A program made the translations under genes and the position numbers. Below, in pieces: positions 45,475 through 55,245 of a stretch of 64,000 nt of DNA (positions are counted from its first letter, which is position 1; each line of letters opens with the position of its first letter). The notes under the pieces were generated by a model, which saw only the letters and a list, made by a program, of their open reading frames with translations, searched no databases and was not told the DNA's origin. Source of the stretch: JADJOY01 sp016713535 [NCBI: Deltaproteobacteria bacterium] (GTDB lineage Bacteria > JADJOY01); NCBI GenBank assembly GCA_016713535.1, contig JADJOY010000004.1, forward strand, positions 186,001-250,000. Direction: 5' to 3'.

Positions 45475-47788
45475 ATGAAGATCGAACGGGCGCGGATCTC
45501 CGCGCGGGGAGCCGTGCAGGGGGTCGGGTTCCGGCCGTTCGTGCACAACCTCGCTCGCGAGCTTCGCCTCGCGGGGTGGGTCCGCAACTCGCCGAGCGGC
45601 GCGACGGTGGAGGTCGAGGGGCCGCCCGAGGTTGTCGCCGCGTTCGTCGCCCGGCTTCGCGGCGAGCTCCCGCCACCGGCGTTTCTCTCCGCGATCGAGA
45701 CGTCGCTCCTCGATCCGCTCGGGTACGCCGGCTTCGAGATCCGGCCGAGCGCCCACGGCGATGCGATCGACGCGATCGTGCTGCCCGATCTCGCCACCTG
45801 CGGTGCGTGCCCTCCGCGAGGTGCGGGATCCCGCGAACCGCCGCCATCGCTACCCCTTCACCAACTGCACGCATTGTGGCCCGCGCTTCACGATCATCGA
45901 GGCGCTGCCGTACGACCGGCCCGCGACCACGATGAAGCGCTTCACGATGTGCCGGTCGTGCGCCTCGGAGTACGCGGATCCCGCCGATCGGCGCTTCCAC
46001 GCCCAGCCCAACGCGTGCCCGGACTGTGGGCCTCGCCTGGCGCTGTGGAGCGAGAACGGTGTGGAGCTCGGATCCGAGGACTCGGCGCTCGCGGGCGCGG
46101 CCGAGGCGATCCGCGAAGGACGGATCGTCGCCGTGAAGGGCCTCGGCGGGTTCCACCTGGTGTGCGACGCCCGCAACGACGCGGCGGTGAGCGCGCTCCG
46201 CGAGCGCAAGCACCGCCTCGAGAAGCCGCTGGCGCTGCTCTTCCCCGACCTCGAGGGGTTGTCACGCGCGTGCCTCGTCTCGGACGGCGAAGCGCGGCTC
46301 CTGACGTCGCCGCAGGCGCCGATCGTGTTGCTCGCGAGGGCCGCGCAGACCTCCGGCGAGGTCGCCGCGTCGGTTGCGCCCGGCAATCCATACCTGGGCG
46401 CGATGCTGCCGATGACGCCACTCCATCACCTGTTGATGGCAGATCTCGGCTTCCCCGTGGTGGCGACCTCGGGAAACCTCTCGGACGAGCCGATCTGCAC
46501 CGACGAGCACGAGGCCGTGCGGCGGCTCGCCGGGCTCGCGGACCGGTTCCTCGTCCACGACCGGCCGATCGTCCGCCACGTCGACGACTCGGTGGCGCGC
46601 GTGGTGCTCGGTCGCGAGGGGCTGATCCGCCGCGCGCGAGGCTACGCGCCGCTGCCGATCGAGCTCGACGGCGGCGACGGCGCCGTCGCGTCGGGCCCGA
46701 CCGTGCTCGCGATGGGGGCCCACCTCAAGAACACCGTGGCGCTGGCGGTGGGGAGCCAGGCGTTCGTGAGCCAGCACGTCGGCGACCTCGAGACACCCGA
46801 GGCGCTCGCCGCGTTCCGCGACGTGGTGGCGAGCCTCGAGGGGCTCTACCGCGCGGTCCCGGCGCTCGCGGTCGCGGATCTTCACCCCGACTACGTCTCG
46901 ACCCAGCACGCGCTGGCGGGTGTCGCACCGGTGGTGCGCGTCCAGCATCACGTGGCGCACGTGGCGGCTTGCGTCGCCGAGAACCAGCTCGCCGGGCCTG
47001 TCCTGGGCGTCGCGTGGGATGGCACCGGGCTGGGAGCGGATGGCACGATCTGGGGCGGCGAGTTCCTGGCGGTCGACGGCGCGCGGTTTCGTCGGGTGGC
47101 CGCGCTGCGGCCTTTCCGGCTCCCGGGGGGCGACGCCGCGGCGCGCGAGCCGCGGCGCGCGGCGCTCGGGATCCTCCACGCGATCCTCGGCCCGACCGTG
47201 CTGGCGCGGCGCGACCTGGCGCCGATCGCCGCGTTCGAGCCGAGCGAGCTCGCCGTGATGGGCAAGGCGCTCGAGCGGGGCGTCAACGCACCCCTGACGA
47301 CCAGCGCGGGACGCCTCTTCGATGCGGTCGCGTCACTCGCCGGCCTCCGCCAGCGGGCGAGCTTCGAGGGGCAGGCGGCGATGGAGCTCGAATGGGCGTG
47401 CGCCGAGGGCGAGCGGGACGCCTACCCGTTGCCCCTGGCGGCGTGGACGGGCGGTGCGGGGCCGCACGCCCCGGCATGGATGCTCGACTGGGAGCCCCTG
47501 CTGCACGCGCTCCTCGACGACCGCGCGCGCGGTGTCGAGGTGAGCACGGTCGCGCGGCGCTTCCATGCGGCGCTGGCGCGCGCGATCGCGGCCGTGGCCG
47601 AGCGCATCGGCGAGAAGCGCGTGGTGCTCAGCGGCGGCTGCTTCCAGAATCGGGTCTTGCTCGAGAGCGTCGTCGCGGCCTTGCGCGCCGCGGGTCACGA
47701 ACCGTATTGGCATCAGCGGGTGCCGCCCAACGATGGCGGTCTGGCGCTCGGTCAGGTGGCGCTGGCGCGCCATCTCGCGCGACACTGA
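45475..47788 (+). CDS. hypF: Carbamoyltransferase HypF, frameshifted
   Basis: Makes thiocarboxamide on HypE from carbamoyl phosphate, the source of the cyanide ligands. Acylphosphatase domain at the start (GAVQGVGFRPFVHNLARELR), zinc-finger pairs (CGAC; CTHCGPRFT; CRSCASEYADPADRRFHAQP; CPDCGPRL), YrdC-like domain (VAVKGLGGFHLVCDA, PLALLFPD, VVATSGNLSDEPIC) and a Kae1-like carbamoyltransferase domain (VQHHVAHVAACVAE, AWDGTGLGADGTIWGGEF, VVLSGGCFQN). About 770 residues. The frames join near 45810: removing one C gives GAC-LREVRDPANRRHRY. All domains are present. Confidence 0.92.
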
Positions 47789-47823
47789 GCCGCGCGCACC
47801 GACGAAGACCGAGGAATCACGAC

Positions 47824-48078
47824 ATGTGCCTGGCGGTACCCGGCCGGATCCTCTCCATCGAAGGGACCGACGCGCTCCTGCGCAGCGGACGCGTCGATTT
47901 CTCGGGCGTGGTGAAGGACGTGAACCTCGCGTTCGTGCCGGACGCGGCGATCGGCGACTACGTGCTCGTCCACGTCGGCCTCGCACTCCAGGTCATCGAC
48001 GAGGCCGAGGCACGCCAGGTGTTCGAGTACCTGACGATGATGGGTGAGGTCGGTGAGCTCGTCGAGGTGAAGTCGTGA
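47824..48078 (+). CDS. hypC: Hydrogenase assembly chaperone HypC
   Basis: A 84-residue chaperone that binds HypD and delivers the Fe(CN)2CO centre to the large subunit. The start [10 protein letters not shown] has the essential Cys2; [20 protein letters not shown] is the conserved OB-fold-like core. It overlaps hypD by 4 nt (GTGA). Confidence 0.94.
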   Translation: MCLAVPGRILSIEGTDALLRSGRVDFSGVVKDVNLAFVPDAAIGDYVLVHVGLALQVIDEAEARQVFEYLTMMGEVGELVEVKS

Positions 48079-49200
48079 GGTTCGTCGACGAGTACCGCGA
48101 TCCCGACGCGGCGCTCGCGTACGCGCGCCAGCTCGAGCGCCTGGTGACCCGCGACTGGACGCTCATGGAGGTGTGCGGCGGTCAGACCCACGCCATCGTC
48201 AAGTTCGGCATCGACGAGCTGCTGCCGAAGCAGGTCACGCTCGTGCACGGCCCCGGCTGCCCGGTGTGCGTGACGCCGGTCGAGATCCTCGAAAAGGCGA
48301 TGGCCATCGCGAGCCACCCCGAGGTGATCTTCTGCTCGTTCGGCGACATGTTGCGGGTCCCGGGCCAGTCGCGCGACCTGCTCGCGGTGAAGGCCGCGGG
48401 CGGCGACGTGCGGATCGTGTACTCGCCGCTCGACGCGGTCCGCCTCGCCGCCGAGAACCCGGGCCGCGAGGTGGTGTTCCTGGCCGTCGGCTTCGAGACC
48501 ACCGCGCCGGCCAACGCCATGGCGGTCGCGCAGGCGGCGCGGGCGGACCTCGGCAACTTCTCGATGCTGGTGTCGCACGTCCTGGTGCCGCCGGCTCTCC
48601 AGGCGATCCTCGCGTTCCCCGACAACCGCGTCGACGCCTTTCTCGCCGCCGGGCACGTGTGCACGGTGATGGGCTTCACGGAATACGAAGACGTCGCCCG
48701 CAGGCACCACGTGCCGATCGTCGTCACGGGTTTCGAGCCCCTCGATCTGCTCATGGGCGTCACCATGTGCGTGCGCCAGCTCGAGGAGGGCCGCGCCGAG
48801 GTCGAGAACCAGTACGCACGGGCGGTGCGGCGCGACGGCAACCAGAGCGCGCAGGCTATGATCCGCGAGGTGTTCGAGGTGGTGCCGCGGAAGTGGCGCG
48901 GGCTCGGCGAGATCCCGGCGAGCGGTCTCGGGCTCCGCCCGGCCTACGCGCGCTTCGACGCCGAGGGGGCGCTTCGGCGTGGCCGACCAGATCGTGGAGG
49001 AGTCGAGCGCGTGCCGCAGCGGCGAGGTGCTACGCGGCGTGCTCAAGCCCACCGAGTGCGCGGCGTTCGGTGTCGCTTGCACGCCCGAGCAGCCGCTGGG
49101 CGCGACGATGGTCTCCGCCGAGGGGGCGTGCGCGGCCTACCTGCGCTATCGCCACCACCGCGTGGCTGATTCGTCTGGCGAGGCCACCCGTGACGGTTGA
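48075..49200 (+). CDS. hypD: Hydrogenase formation protein HypD, frameshifted near the end
   Basis: Scaffold for assembly of the Fe(CN)2CO centre. Motifs: [60 protein letters not shown] and the C-terminal cluster region [19 protein letters not shown] with [20 protein letters not shown]. The two frames meet in a G-run near 48968; removing one G gives [19 protein letters not shown]. About 375 residues after correction, the normal HypD length. Starts at GTG 48075 overlapping hypC. Confidence 0.92.
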
Positions 49201-50248
49201 GCCGCGCGAGCTCCGGCTCGCGTGCCCGGTGCCGCTCGCGCAATATCCGCGGGTGTTGCTCGCTCACGGCGGCGGCGGGCGGTTGATGCACCAGCTCATC
49301 GAGCAGATGTTCGTGCGCGGTTTCGGCGCGCGACCCGCGGGCGAGCGACACGACGGCGCCACCCTCGCCCTCGGCGCGGAGCGGGTGTCGTTCACGACCG
49401 ATTCGTACGTGGTGCGCCCGCTCTTCTTAGCGGGAGGCGACATCGGCACGCTCGCCGTGAACGGCACCGTCAACGACCTCGCGATGTGCGGCGCGCGTCC
49501 GCGCGCGCTGAGCGTGGGCTTCATCCTCGAGGAGGGACTCGAGATGGAGACCCTGTGGCGGGTCGTGCAGTCGATCGGCCGCGCCGCCGCCGGGGCCGGA
49601 GTCGCGATCGTGACCGGCGACACCAAGGTGGTCGAGCGCGGCAAGGCCGACGGCCTCTACGTGAACACCGCGGGGATCGGCGTCCCGGTGAGCGAGCGGC
49701 GGATTGCGCCGGCGAGCGTCCGGCCCGGCGACGTGGTGCTCGTGAGCGGCGATCTCGGACGTCACGGCATGGCGATCATGGCGGCGCGCGAGGGGCTCGA
49801 GTTCGAGTCCAGCATCGAGAGCGACTGCGCGCCGGTCCACGAGCCGGTGCTGGCGTTGCTCGAGGCGGGGATCGAGGTCCACTGCCTGCGTGACCCGACC
49901 CGCGGCGGGCTCGCGACGACCCTGGTCGAGATCGCTCGCGATGCCCACCTTCACGTCGAGGTCGACGAGCGCACGGTCGCAGTCCGTGAGGACGTGCGTG
50001 CCGCTTGCGAGATCCTCGGACTGGACCCGCTCTACGTTGCCAACGAGGGCCGCTTCGTTGCGTTCGTGGCCCCCAGCGACGCCGAGCGCGCGCTGGAGGT
50101 GCTGCGTGCTCACCGCGTGAGCGCCGAGGCGCGGGCGATCGGCACGGTGGAAGCCGAGCCCGGCGGACAGGTGAGTCTGCGCAGTGTCTTCGGTTCGCGG
50201 CGCGTGATCGACATGCTGAGCGGCGAGCAACTGCCCCGGATTTGCTGA
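49190..50248 (+). CDS. hypE: Hydrogenase expression/formation protein HypE
   Basis: PurM-fold ATPase (352 residues) that dehydrates the thiocarboxamide on its C-terminal Cys to thiocyanate. It shows [69 protein letters not shown] and ends in PRIC, whose Cys is the carrier residue. GTG 49190 overlaps the hypD stop by 11 nt. Last gene of the hydrogenase operon; three hairpins follow. Confidence 0.94.
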   Translation: MTVEPRELRLACPVPLAQYPRVLLAHGGGGRLMHQLIEQMFVRGFGARPAGERHDGATLALGAERVSFTTDSYVVRPLFLAGGDIGTLAVNGTVNDLAMCGARPRALSVGFILEEGLEMETLWRVVQSIGRAAAGAGVAIVTGDTKVVERGKADGLYVNTAGIGVPVSERRIAPASVRPGDVVLVSGDLGRHGMAIMAAREGLEFESSIESDCAPVHEPVLALLEAGIEVHCLRDPTRGGLATTLVEIARDAHLHVEVDERTVAVREDVRAACEILGLDPLYVANEGRFVAFVAPSDAERALEVLRAHRVSAEARAIGTVEAEPGGQVSLRSVFGSRRVIDMLSGEQLPRIC

Positions 50249-50255
50249 GTTTTCT

Positions 50256-50280
50256 GCGGGGGGCTGTTCCGGCCCCCCGC
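50256..50280. terminator. Hairpin GCGGGGGGC-N7-GCCCCCCGC after hypE
   Basis: Perfect 9-bp stem with loop TGTTCCG, 8 bp after the hypE stop and preceded by GAGTTTTCT. The first of three successive hairpins; likely end of the hydrogenase transcript. Confidence 0.6.
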
Positions 50281-50304
50281 CCGCGCGAAGTGAATTCGCG
50301 CGGG
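50280..50304. repeat. Hairpin CCCGCGCGAA-N5-TTCGCGCGGG
   Basis: Perfect 10-bp stem with a GTGAA loop, adjoining the hairpin at 50256-50280. Confidence 0.55.
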
Positions 50305-50318
50305 TCCCACCCTCGTAG

Positions 50319-50340
50319 CGCGGGGCTTTGCCCCCCCGCG
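50319..50340. repeat. Hairpin CGCGGGG-N8-CCCCGCG after TCGTAG
   Basis: Seven-base-pair stem with an 8-nt loop (CTTTGCCC); preceded by TCGTAG at 50313-50318. Same family as 28593-28616 and 28653-28670. Confidence 0.55.
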
Positions 50341-50526
50341 GCGCTTCGCTTGTCCTCGATCTCCTCGCGCGCACGTCGCGACGGCCTATCCGCTGCTCGC
50401 GGCGGTCGCTGTTGCGGCGGCGGAGAGCCGCATCCACCGGCATCGTTCGAGCCCGGTCCCGCAGTTGACGCTTCGCGCGTGGTTGGTGAACTTCCGGTCG
50501 GGGCCGGGGTCTCGATCGGAGCGCGC

Positions 50527-51468
50527 GTGAATCGTCGAAGTCTCGTGAGCATTTCGTTGGGAGCGTTGTTGTGCTCGATCCTCGCCGTGGCAGGTTGTGG
50601 CGGCGGAGGAGGAAGTGACGGCGGCGGGACCGACAACCCGAGCCAGCCGCCGCCCTCGGGTGGCGGCTCGTGCAGCGGCGGCGACACGTTGCTCTACGTC
50701 GTGAGCTCGCTCGGCGCCGGAGTTCCGACCGGCGATGGCCGGGTTCCCGGTTTCGACGTCGACCAGCGCGTGAGCGCTGCGAGCGACACGCAGACCTGCA
50801 ACCAACCCGACTTCGTCTCGCCGCCGCCGGAGTCTCGCGCCGGGGTGGACAACCAGCTCGGGCCGCTCGTCGCGAGCTTCAATTTCCAGGACGAGGTCGA
50901 GACGCTCTTCGACGCCGCGATCGAGGACGGCAGCCTGCTGCTCCTCGTCGAGGTCAGCCACGTCCAATCGGTGGGCGACGACGACTGCGTCACGGTGTCG
51001 TTCCTCAACGGCTTCTTCCCGCCCGGCATCGGTGACCCGATCATCGGCGCAGACGGTCAGCTCGCGCCCGGTCAGCTCATCGACATCGACGAGAGCTTCC
51101 TGGACGCCTCTGGCACGCCTCTCTATCGAGTGACCAACGCGCGCATCACCGCAGGCGTGCTGGACACCGGGCACACCAGCATCACGCCGACCTACACCGT
51201 GGGCGGCACCGCGGCGCCCATCACGTTCAACCAGCTCGCCGTGCGACTCGACGGCGATCACGCGCGCGACGGCGTGATCGGAGGCTCGTTCGAGGTCGAG
51301 ACGGTGGCGGCGATCATCGGCCCCGAGCTCGGTTCGCTCGAGCCGTTCGTGCTGCAGGCGCTGCGCTCGAAGGGAGACCTCGAGCGAGACGCCGGCGGGA
51401 CATGCCACTCGCTGTCCGCCGGGCTGATGTTCTCGGCCGTGAGCGCCGTGGCCGGCGAGGTTCGCTGA
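50527..51468 (+). CDS. Lipoprotein of unknown function (313 aa)
   Basis: Starts at GTG 50527 with VNRRSLVSISLGALLCSILA and lipobox VAGC, then a Gly/Ser/Pro linker (GGGGGSDGGGTDNPSQPPPS). The mature part is beta-rich (TLLYVVSSLGAGVPTGDGRV, GPLVASFNFQDEVETLFDAA, LLLLVEVSHVQSVGDDDCVT) and contains several Cys that could pair after export. No family recognised. It sits alone between the hydrogenase operon and the minus-strand PEP-utilising enzyme. Confidence 0.75.
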   Translation: MNRRSLVSISLGALLCSILAVAGCGGGGGSDGGGTDNPSQPPPSGGGSCSGGDTLLYVVSSLGAGVPTGDGRVPGFDVDQRVSAASDTQTCNQPDFVSPPPESRAGVDNQLGPLVASFNFQDEVETLFDAAIEDGSLLLLVEVSHVQSVGDDDCVTVSFLNGFFPPGIGDPIIGADGQLAPGQLIDIDESFLDASGTPLYRVTNARITAGVLDTGHTSITPTYTVGGTAAPITFNQLAVRLDGDHARDGVIGGSFEVETVAAIIGPELGSLEPFVLQALRSKGDLERDAGGTCHSLSAGLMFSAVSAVAGEVR

Positions 51469-51504
51469 GCCACCCCGGCCGCGGGCGATCCCGGGGGCCT
51501 CGCC

Positions 51505-53184
51505 TCAGGTGGTCTCGAGCAGCCGCACGTGACCCTTGAGCCCATCGACCTCGATGAGCGCGCCCGTCGCGATGGCCTTGGTGGCACCCGGAACCGACGC
51601 CACGGCTGGCAGCCCGTACTCGCGTGCCAGGATCGCACCGTGCGAGAGCATGCCGCCCATCTCCATCACCACGCCGCCGGCCAGTGAGAAGAGGCACGTC
51701 CAGCCCGGGTCGGTGGCGTTGGTGACGAGGATCTCGCCCGGCCGCACCTCGCGGAACTCGGAGACCTCGAGCACCACCCGGGCGCGACCGCGAACCACGC
51801 CTCGTGAAACGCCCGAGCCCACCAGGAGCGTGGCGTCGGCGGGAGCGCGCTCGGTGACGGTGACGTCCGCGCCCTGATCGCCGATCAGCTCGCGGGGCGG
51901 CTTCTCGTCGCGAGCGCGCTCGTATTCGATGCGGCGACGGCGTGCGAGGGCGGCGAGGTCGGGGACGTCGCCTCGCACCGCGGCGGCCAGCTCCTCGCGG
52001 AACAGGAAGAACACCTGCTCGCGGTGGTCGAGGGTCCCTCGAGCGGCGAGGTGCTCACCCAGCACCAGCGCCACGTTGCGAATCCGCTCGAGGAACAGGT
52101 CCGCGAAGTAGCGCATGTTCTCGCGCAGGTTCACGTAGCGGGGCATGTAGTGAAGCCCGAGCTCGAGCACCAGGCGCTGGAACGCGGGCAGCCGGTCGCG
52201 CCGCGCGAGCTCGGAGGGCGGCGGCTTGGCGGGCGTCGCGGCGTCGCCCTCGCGGCGCGCCTCGAGGGCCTTGAGGACGAGCTGGAGGACGGTCTCGGGC
52301 GACTCCCGCCATGACGGGTAGAGGAGATCGCGGCCCAGCAGTCGATGCCCGTGGCGGGTCATGAGCTCGTGAAACGACTCGCCGAACTCGGCCGCGCCCG
52401 GAAGGTTCGTGTCGCTCTCACCCGGCGCGGCGAGGCCATTCTGGCGTAGGGATGCAGCGAGCGCGGGCGATGCCTTCAGGCGACGCGCGAGCGCCTCGAT
52501 CGCCTCGTTCACCTCGACGGTCTTGTTGCCGGGCACGCGCGCCATCGCCCACTCGGCGACCTTGCCCTCGTCGTCGCCCAGCCACCGCTCCGAGACGATC
52601 CGCACCAGCGGATAGAGCAGGTAGGCATACGCTACACCCCAGATTGCCGCCTCGAGGAATTCGCCCATCTCGTTCTCGATGCGGGCCATCGAGTGGAGCA
52701 GGGTCTCCGGGGTGCCGCTCGCGACGTCGTCTCCGAAGCCCCGCAACGCGCGGGCGAGGATGGCGTCGCCGTGACGGCGGAAGCGCTGGTGGTTGGTGAA
52801 CGGGGACCAGCCTCGCTCGTGAAGCACCGTACGGAAGCAGGCGCCGACGAAGCGCGGCGAGAAGATCGACCACAGCGAGCGCTCGTCCGCGAGCAGCCGA
52901 TCGCGTAGCTGGCTGGGCAGGTTGTCGAGGACTTCCTTGGTGCGAAAGATCGACGGGATGAGCGAGAAGATGTCACCCAGCAGGTTCGTGTTCGCGTAGA
53001 CGTAGCCGTGGTGGTAGCGCAGGAACGGCGCGGTCTTGGGGATGCGGGCGAACTCGAGCTTCTCGTCCACCATGCGCGCTTCGATGAGCTGGCCGCTGAC
53101 CGAGAACATCAGCGGGGTCACGCTCCCCGACCAGAACTCGTCGGCGAGCGAGCGCGACCAGATGGCGGGAGGGGATTCGGGCAC
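51505..53184 (-). CDS. PEP-utilising enzyme mobile-domain protein lacking an ATP-grasp domain
   Basis: A 559-residue protein whose C-terminal 80 residues are the phosphohistidine swivel domain of PEP synthase/PPDK/rifampin phosphotransferase: GEILVTNATDPGWTCLFSLA, GGVVMEMGGMLSHGAILARE (catalytic His) and YGLPAVASVPGATKAIATGA. The first 430 residues are helical (EFWSGSVTPLMFSVSGQLIE, LRYHHGYVYANTNLLGDIFS) and match the middle part of rifampin-phosphotransferase-like proteins. There is no N-terminal ATP-grasp (PPDK_N) domain, so it should need a partner or act differently. No partner is next to it. Confidence 0.82.
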   Translation of the reverse strand: MPESPPAIWSRSLADEFWSGSVTPLMFSVSGQLIEARMVDEKLEFARIPKTAPFLRYHHGYVYANTNLLGDIFSLIPSIFRTKEVLDNLPSQLRDRLLADERSLWSIFSPRFVGACFRTVLHERGWSPFTNHQRFRRHGDAILARALRGFGDDVASGTPETLLHSMARIENEMGEFLEAAIWGVAYAYLLYPLVRIVSERWLGDDEGKVAEWAMARVPGNKTVEVNEAIEALARRLKASPALAASLRQNGLAAPGESDTNLPGAAEFGESFHELMTRHGHRLLGRDLLYPSWRESPETVLQLVLKALEARREGDAATPAKPPPSELARRDRLPAFQRLVLELGLHYMPRYVNLRENMRYFADLFLERIRNVALVLGEHLAARGTLDHREQVFFLFREELAAAVRGDVPDLAALARRRRIEYERARDEKPPRELIGDQGADVTVTERAPADATLLVGSGVSRGVVRGRARVVLEVSEFREVRPGEILVTNATDPGWTCLFSLAGGVVMEMGGMLSHGAILAREYGLPAVASVPGATKAIATGALIEVDGLKGHVRLLETT

Positions 53185-53246
53185 GGTGAGCGGAAGCCAG
53201 CCGCGAGCGGATCCTGAAGATACGCAGGAAATCGCGGTGAATTCAA

Positions 53247-53289
53247 CGCGAACGGGCGGGTCGGGAGCGCCCCGACCCGCCCGTTCGCG
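53247..53289. terminator. 19-bp perfect inverted repeat downstream of the nitronate monooxygenase gene
   Basis: Arms 53247-53265 and 53271-53289 (CGCGAACGGGCGGG... and complement) with an AGCGC loop, 17 bp past the stop at 53306 on the minus strand. Beyond it the minus strand reads TTGAATT. A strong terminator candidate for the P450-TetR-NMO operon. Confidence 0.7.
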
Positions 53290-53305
53290 GCGCAGCGAGC
53301 AGCGC

Positions 53306-54442
53306 TCAGTCCGCGTCGCTGAGGCCCAGGATCTGGCTCGCGCGCTCGACCGCGTCGAGTGAGCCCTCGACCAGCTCGCGCACCACCTCGCGGGCCGGCT
53401 TCATCTGGCTGATCTGGCCCACGATCTGGCCGACGGGGGTGCCGAGGAGCTGCGCCGAGCCTGGCTTACGGGTCTGGGCGTGCTGGTAGATGCGGGTGAG
53501 CGCCTCGGAGGTCGCCATCCACTGCAGCGGCATGGGGAGGGTGCCCGGGGAGTCGGCGCCGTCCCACGCGTCGGTCCAAGCCGTCTTGAGCTGGCGCGCC
53601 GGCTTGCCGCTGATGCACTTCGAACGGACCGTGTCGCGCGAGGTCGCGGCGATGAGCTTCTCCTTGAGGGCCGGAACGCAGTCGCTCTCGGCGGTGGCGA
53701 GCCACAGCGAGCCGGTCCACACACCGGATGCGCCGAGCACGAGCGCCGCCGCCATCTGGCGGCCCGAGCCGATGCCGCCCGCGGCGAGCACCGGAGTCGG
53801 CGCAACCGCATCGACGACCTGTGGGACGAGCACCAGGCTCGAGATGTCACCGGTGTGCCCGCCGGCCTCGTAACCGGACGCGACCACGATGTCGACGCCC
53901 GCCTCCTTCTGCTTGACCGCCTGATCGACCGATCCGCAGAGCGCCGCCACCAGCACGCCAGCCGAATGCGCACGCTCGACGACGTCCTCGGGCGGGGGCC
54001 CGAGAGCGTTGGCGAGCAGCTTGATCGGGTGCTTCATGGCGATCTCGACGTGCGCGCGGCCTGCCGACACCGACCACCCGAGGAGCGACTCCCAGGCGTT
54101 CTGACCCGCCGGGAGCTCGGGCACTCCGTAGCGCTCGAGGAGGCCCTTGATGAACTCCTTGTGCTCGTCGGGGATCATCGCCTGGAGGTCGATCTTGCCG
54201 AGGTCGCCCTGGTCCTTGCCGAGGTAGGCCGCCGGCATCACGGTGTCGACGCCGTACGGTTTGCCGTCGACGTGCTCGTCGATCCAGACGAGCTCGCGCT
54301 CGAGCTCCTCGGGGCTGAACGCGACCGCGCCCAGCACGCCGAGGCCGCCGGCCTTGCTCACTGCCGCGACTACGTCGCGGCAGTGGCTGAACGCGAAGAT
54401 CGGGTACTCGATCCCGAGCTTCTCGCAGATGGGGGTTTTCAT
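53306..54442 (-). CDS. Nitronate monooxygenase/2-nitropropane dioxygenase family FMN enzyme
   Basis: A 378-residue TIM-barrel flavoenzyme. It shows YPIFAFSHCRDVVAAVSKAG at the start, VASGYEAGGHTGDISSLVLV (the catalytic-His region) and VLAAGGIGSGRQMAAALVLG with ASGVWTGSLWLAT (FMN phosphate binding). Members oxidise nitronates, and some act as enoyl reductase-like enzymes in lipid or terpenoid degradation. Start overlaps the TetR stop (ATGA), so it is the last gene of the P450-TetR-NMO operon. A role in catabolism of the same substrate as the P450 is inference. Confidence 0.88.
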   Translation of the reverse strand: MKTPICEKLGIEYPIFAFSHCRDVVAAVSKAGGLGVLGAVAFSPEELERELVWIDEHVDGKPYGVDTVMPAAYLGKDQGDLGKIDLQAMIPDEHKEFIKGLLERYGVPELPAGQNAWESLLGWSVSAGRAHVEIAMKHPIKLLANALGPPPEDVVERAHSAGVLVAALCGSVDQAVKQKEAGVDIVVASGYEAGGHTGDISSLVLVPQVVDAVAPTPVLAAGGIGSGRQMAAALVLGASGVWTGSLWLATAESDCVPALKEKLIAATSRDTVRSKCISGKPARQLKTAWTDAWDGADSPGTLPMPLQWMATSEALTRIYQHAQTRKPGSAQLLGTPVGQIVGQISQMKPAREVVRELVEGSLDAVERASQILGLSDAD

Positions 54443-55245
54443 CGTTTCTTCTCCTTCGACCCTCGGGACCGCGTTCGTGCAGGTTTCCGGGCGACGGGTT
54501 TGGTTTCGAAGAGCAGCACGCGAACCGCTTTGCGCAAGAACTCGACACGTCGGGGAACGCTCTGCGCCGCCGCCGCGTGGCCGCCGAAGACGTCGGCGAG
54601 GAGCGGTGCGATCACGACGTGCCCGAGCATGAGGAAGAACACGGACGCGACCAGGTCGGGGAGGTCGTCGTCGTCCCACTCGGGGCGAAGCAGCGGCTGG
54701 CCGCCCGACCGGAAGGCCGTTACCGCGAGGGAGTAGCCAGGCTCGAGCCACTCGCGCACCAGCGTCGGCAGGTGCGCGCCGCCGGTGAGCGCCTCGTGGA
54801 GCACCAGACGCAGCGCGCGCGGGCGCTGCGCGAGGTGGTCCATCAGCGCGTCCATCCCGCGCGCCATCGTCACCTCGGTCCAGGTCGTGCCGAGCATGAG
54901 GTGATTGATGTCGACGAATGGCTTCAAGCCGCGAGTCAGCACCGCGGCGTAGATGCTGTCCTTGCCAGGGAAGTGGGCATAGAGGCTCGCCGGGTTGAGG
55001 CCCACGACCCGCGCGATGTCGCGGATCGCCGTTCCCGCGAAGCCCTTCTCCGCGTAGAGCCGCTCGGCGGCGTCGAGGATCTGGTCGCGGGTCTGGGCGC
55101 CGTTGCCACCCTTGGGGCGCCCGCGCTTTCCGGTGGGAGCGCGTTCGCCGCCCGGGCGGGCCGGGCGGCGGGCGCGCGTACGGGGCGTGCTCGATCGGGA
55201 CACGGGCTCTCGGATCGGCACGGGCGACGTCTCACGCCGCGTCAC
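54439..55245 (-). CDS. TetR family transcriptional regulator
   Basis: A 268-residue regulator. The long basic N-terminal tail (residues 1-50, rich in Arg/Pro, including KRGRPKGG) precedes the TetR HTH (ILDAAERLYAEKGFAGTAIR, DIARVVGLNPASLYAHFPGK, residues about 56-100). The C-terminal ligand domain ends with another basic tail (ARKPARTRSRGSKEKKR). GTG start at 55245 overlaps the P450 end by 14 nt; the stop overlaps the NMO start. It likely represses its own operon and the divergent SDR gene through the palindrome at 56515-56534; ligand unknown. Confidence 0.88.
   Translation of the reverse strand: MTRRETSPVPIREPVSRSSTPRTRARRPARPGGERAPTGKRGRPKGGNGAQTRDQILDAAERLYAEKGFAGTAIRDIARVVGLNPASLYAHFPGKDSIYAAVLTRGLKPFVDINHLMLGTTWTEVTMARGMDALMDHLAQRPRALRLVLHEALTGGAHLPTLVREWLEPGYSLAVTAFRSGGQPLLRPEWDDDDLPDLVASVFFLMLGHVVIAPLLADVFGGHAAAAQSVPRRVEFLRKAVRVLLFETKPVARKPARTRSRGSKEKKR

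Noticed and set aside
39821-50248. Hydrogenase pseudogene cluster
   Set aside because: All metal and catalytic motifs are intact on both sides of each shift, and shifts occur at similar rate in other genes, so error is more likely.
50465-50494. Promoter TTGACG-18-AACTTC before the lipoprotein at 50527
   Set aside because: The -35 is fair but the -10 is poor; not strong enough to list.
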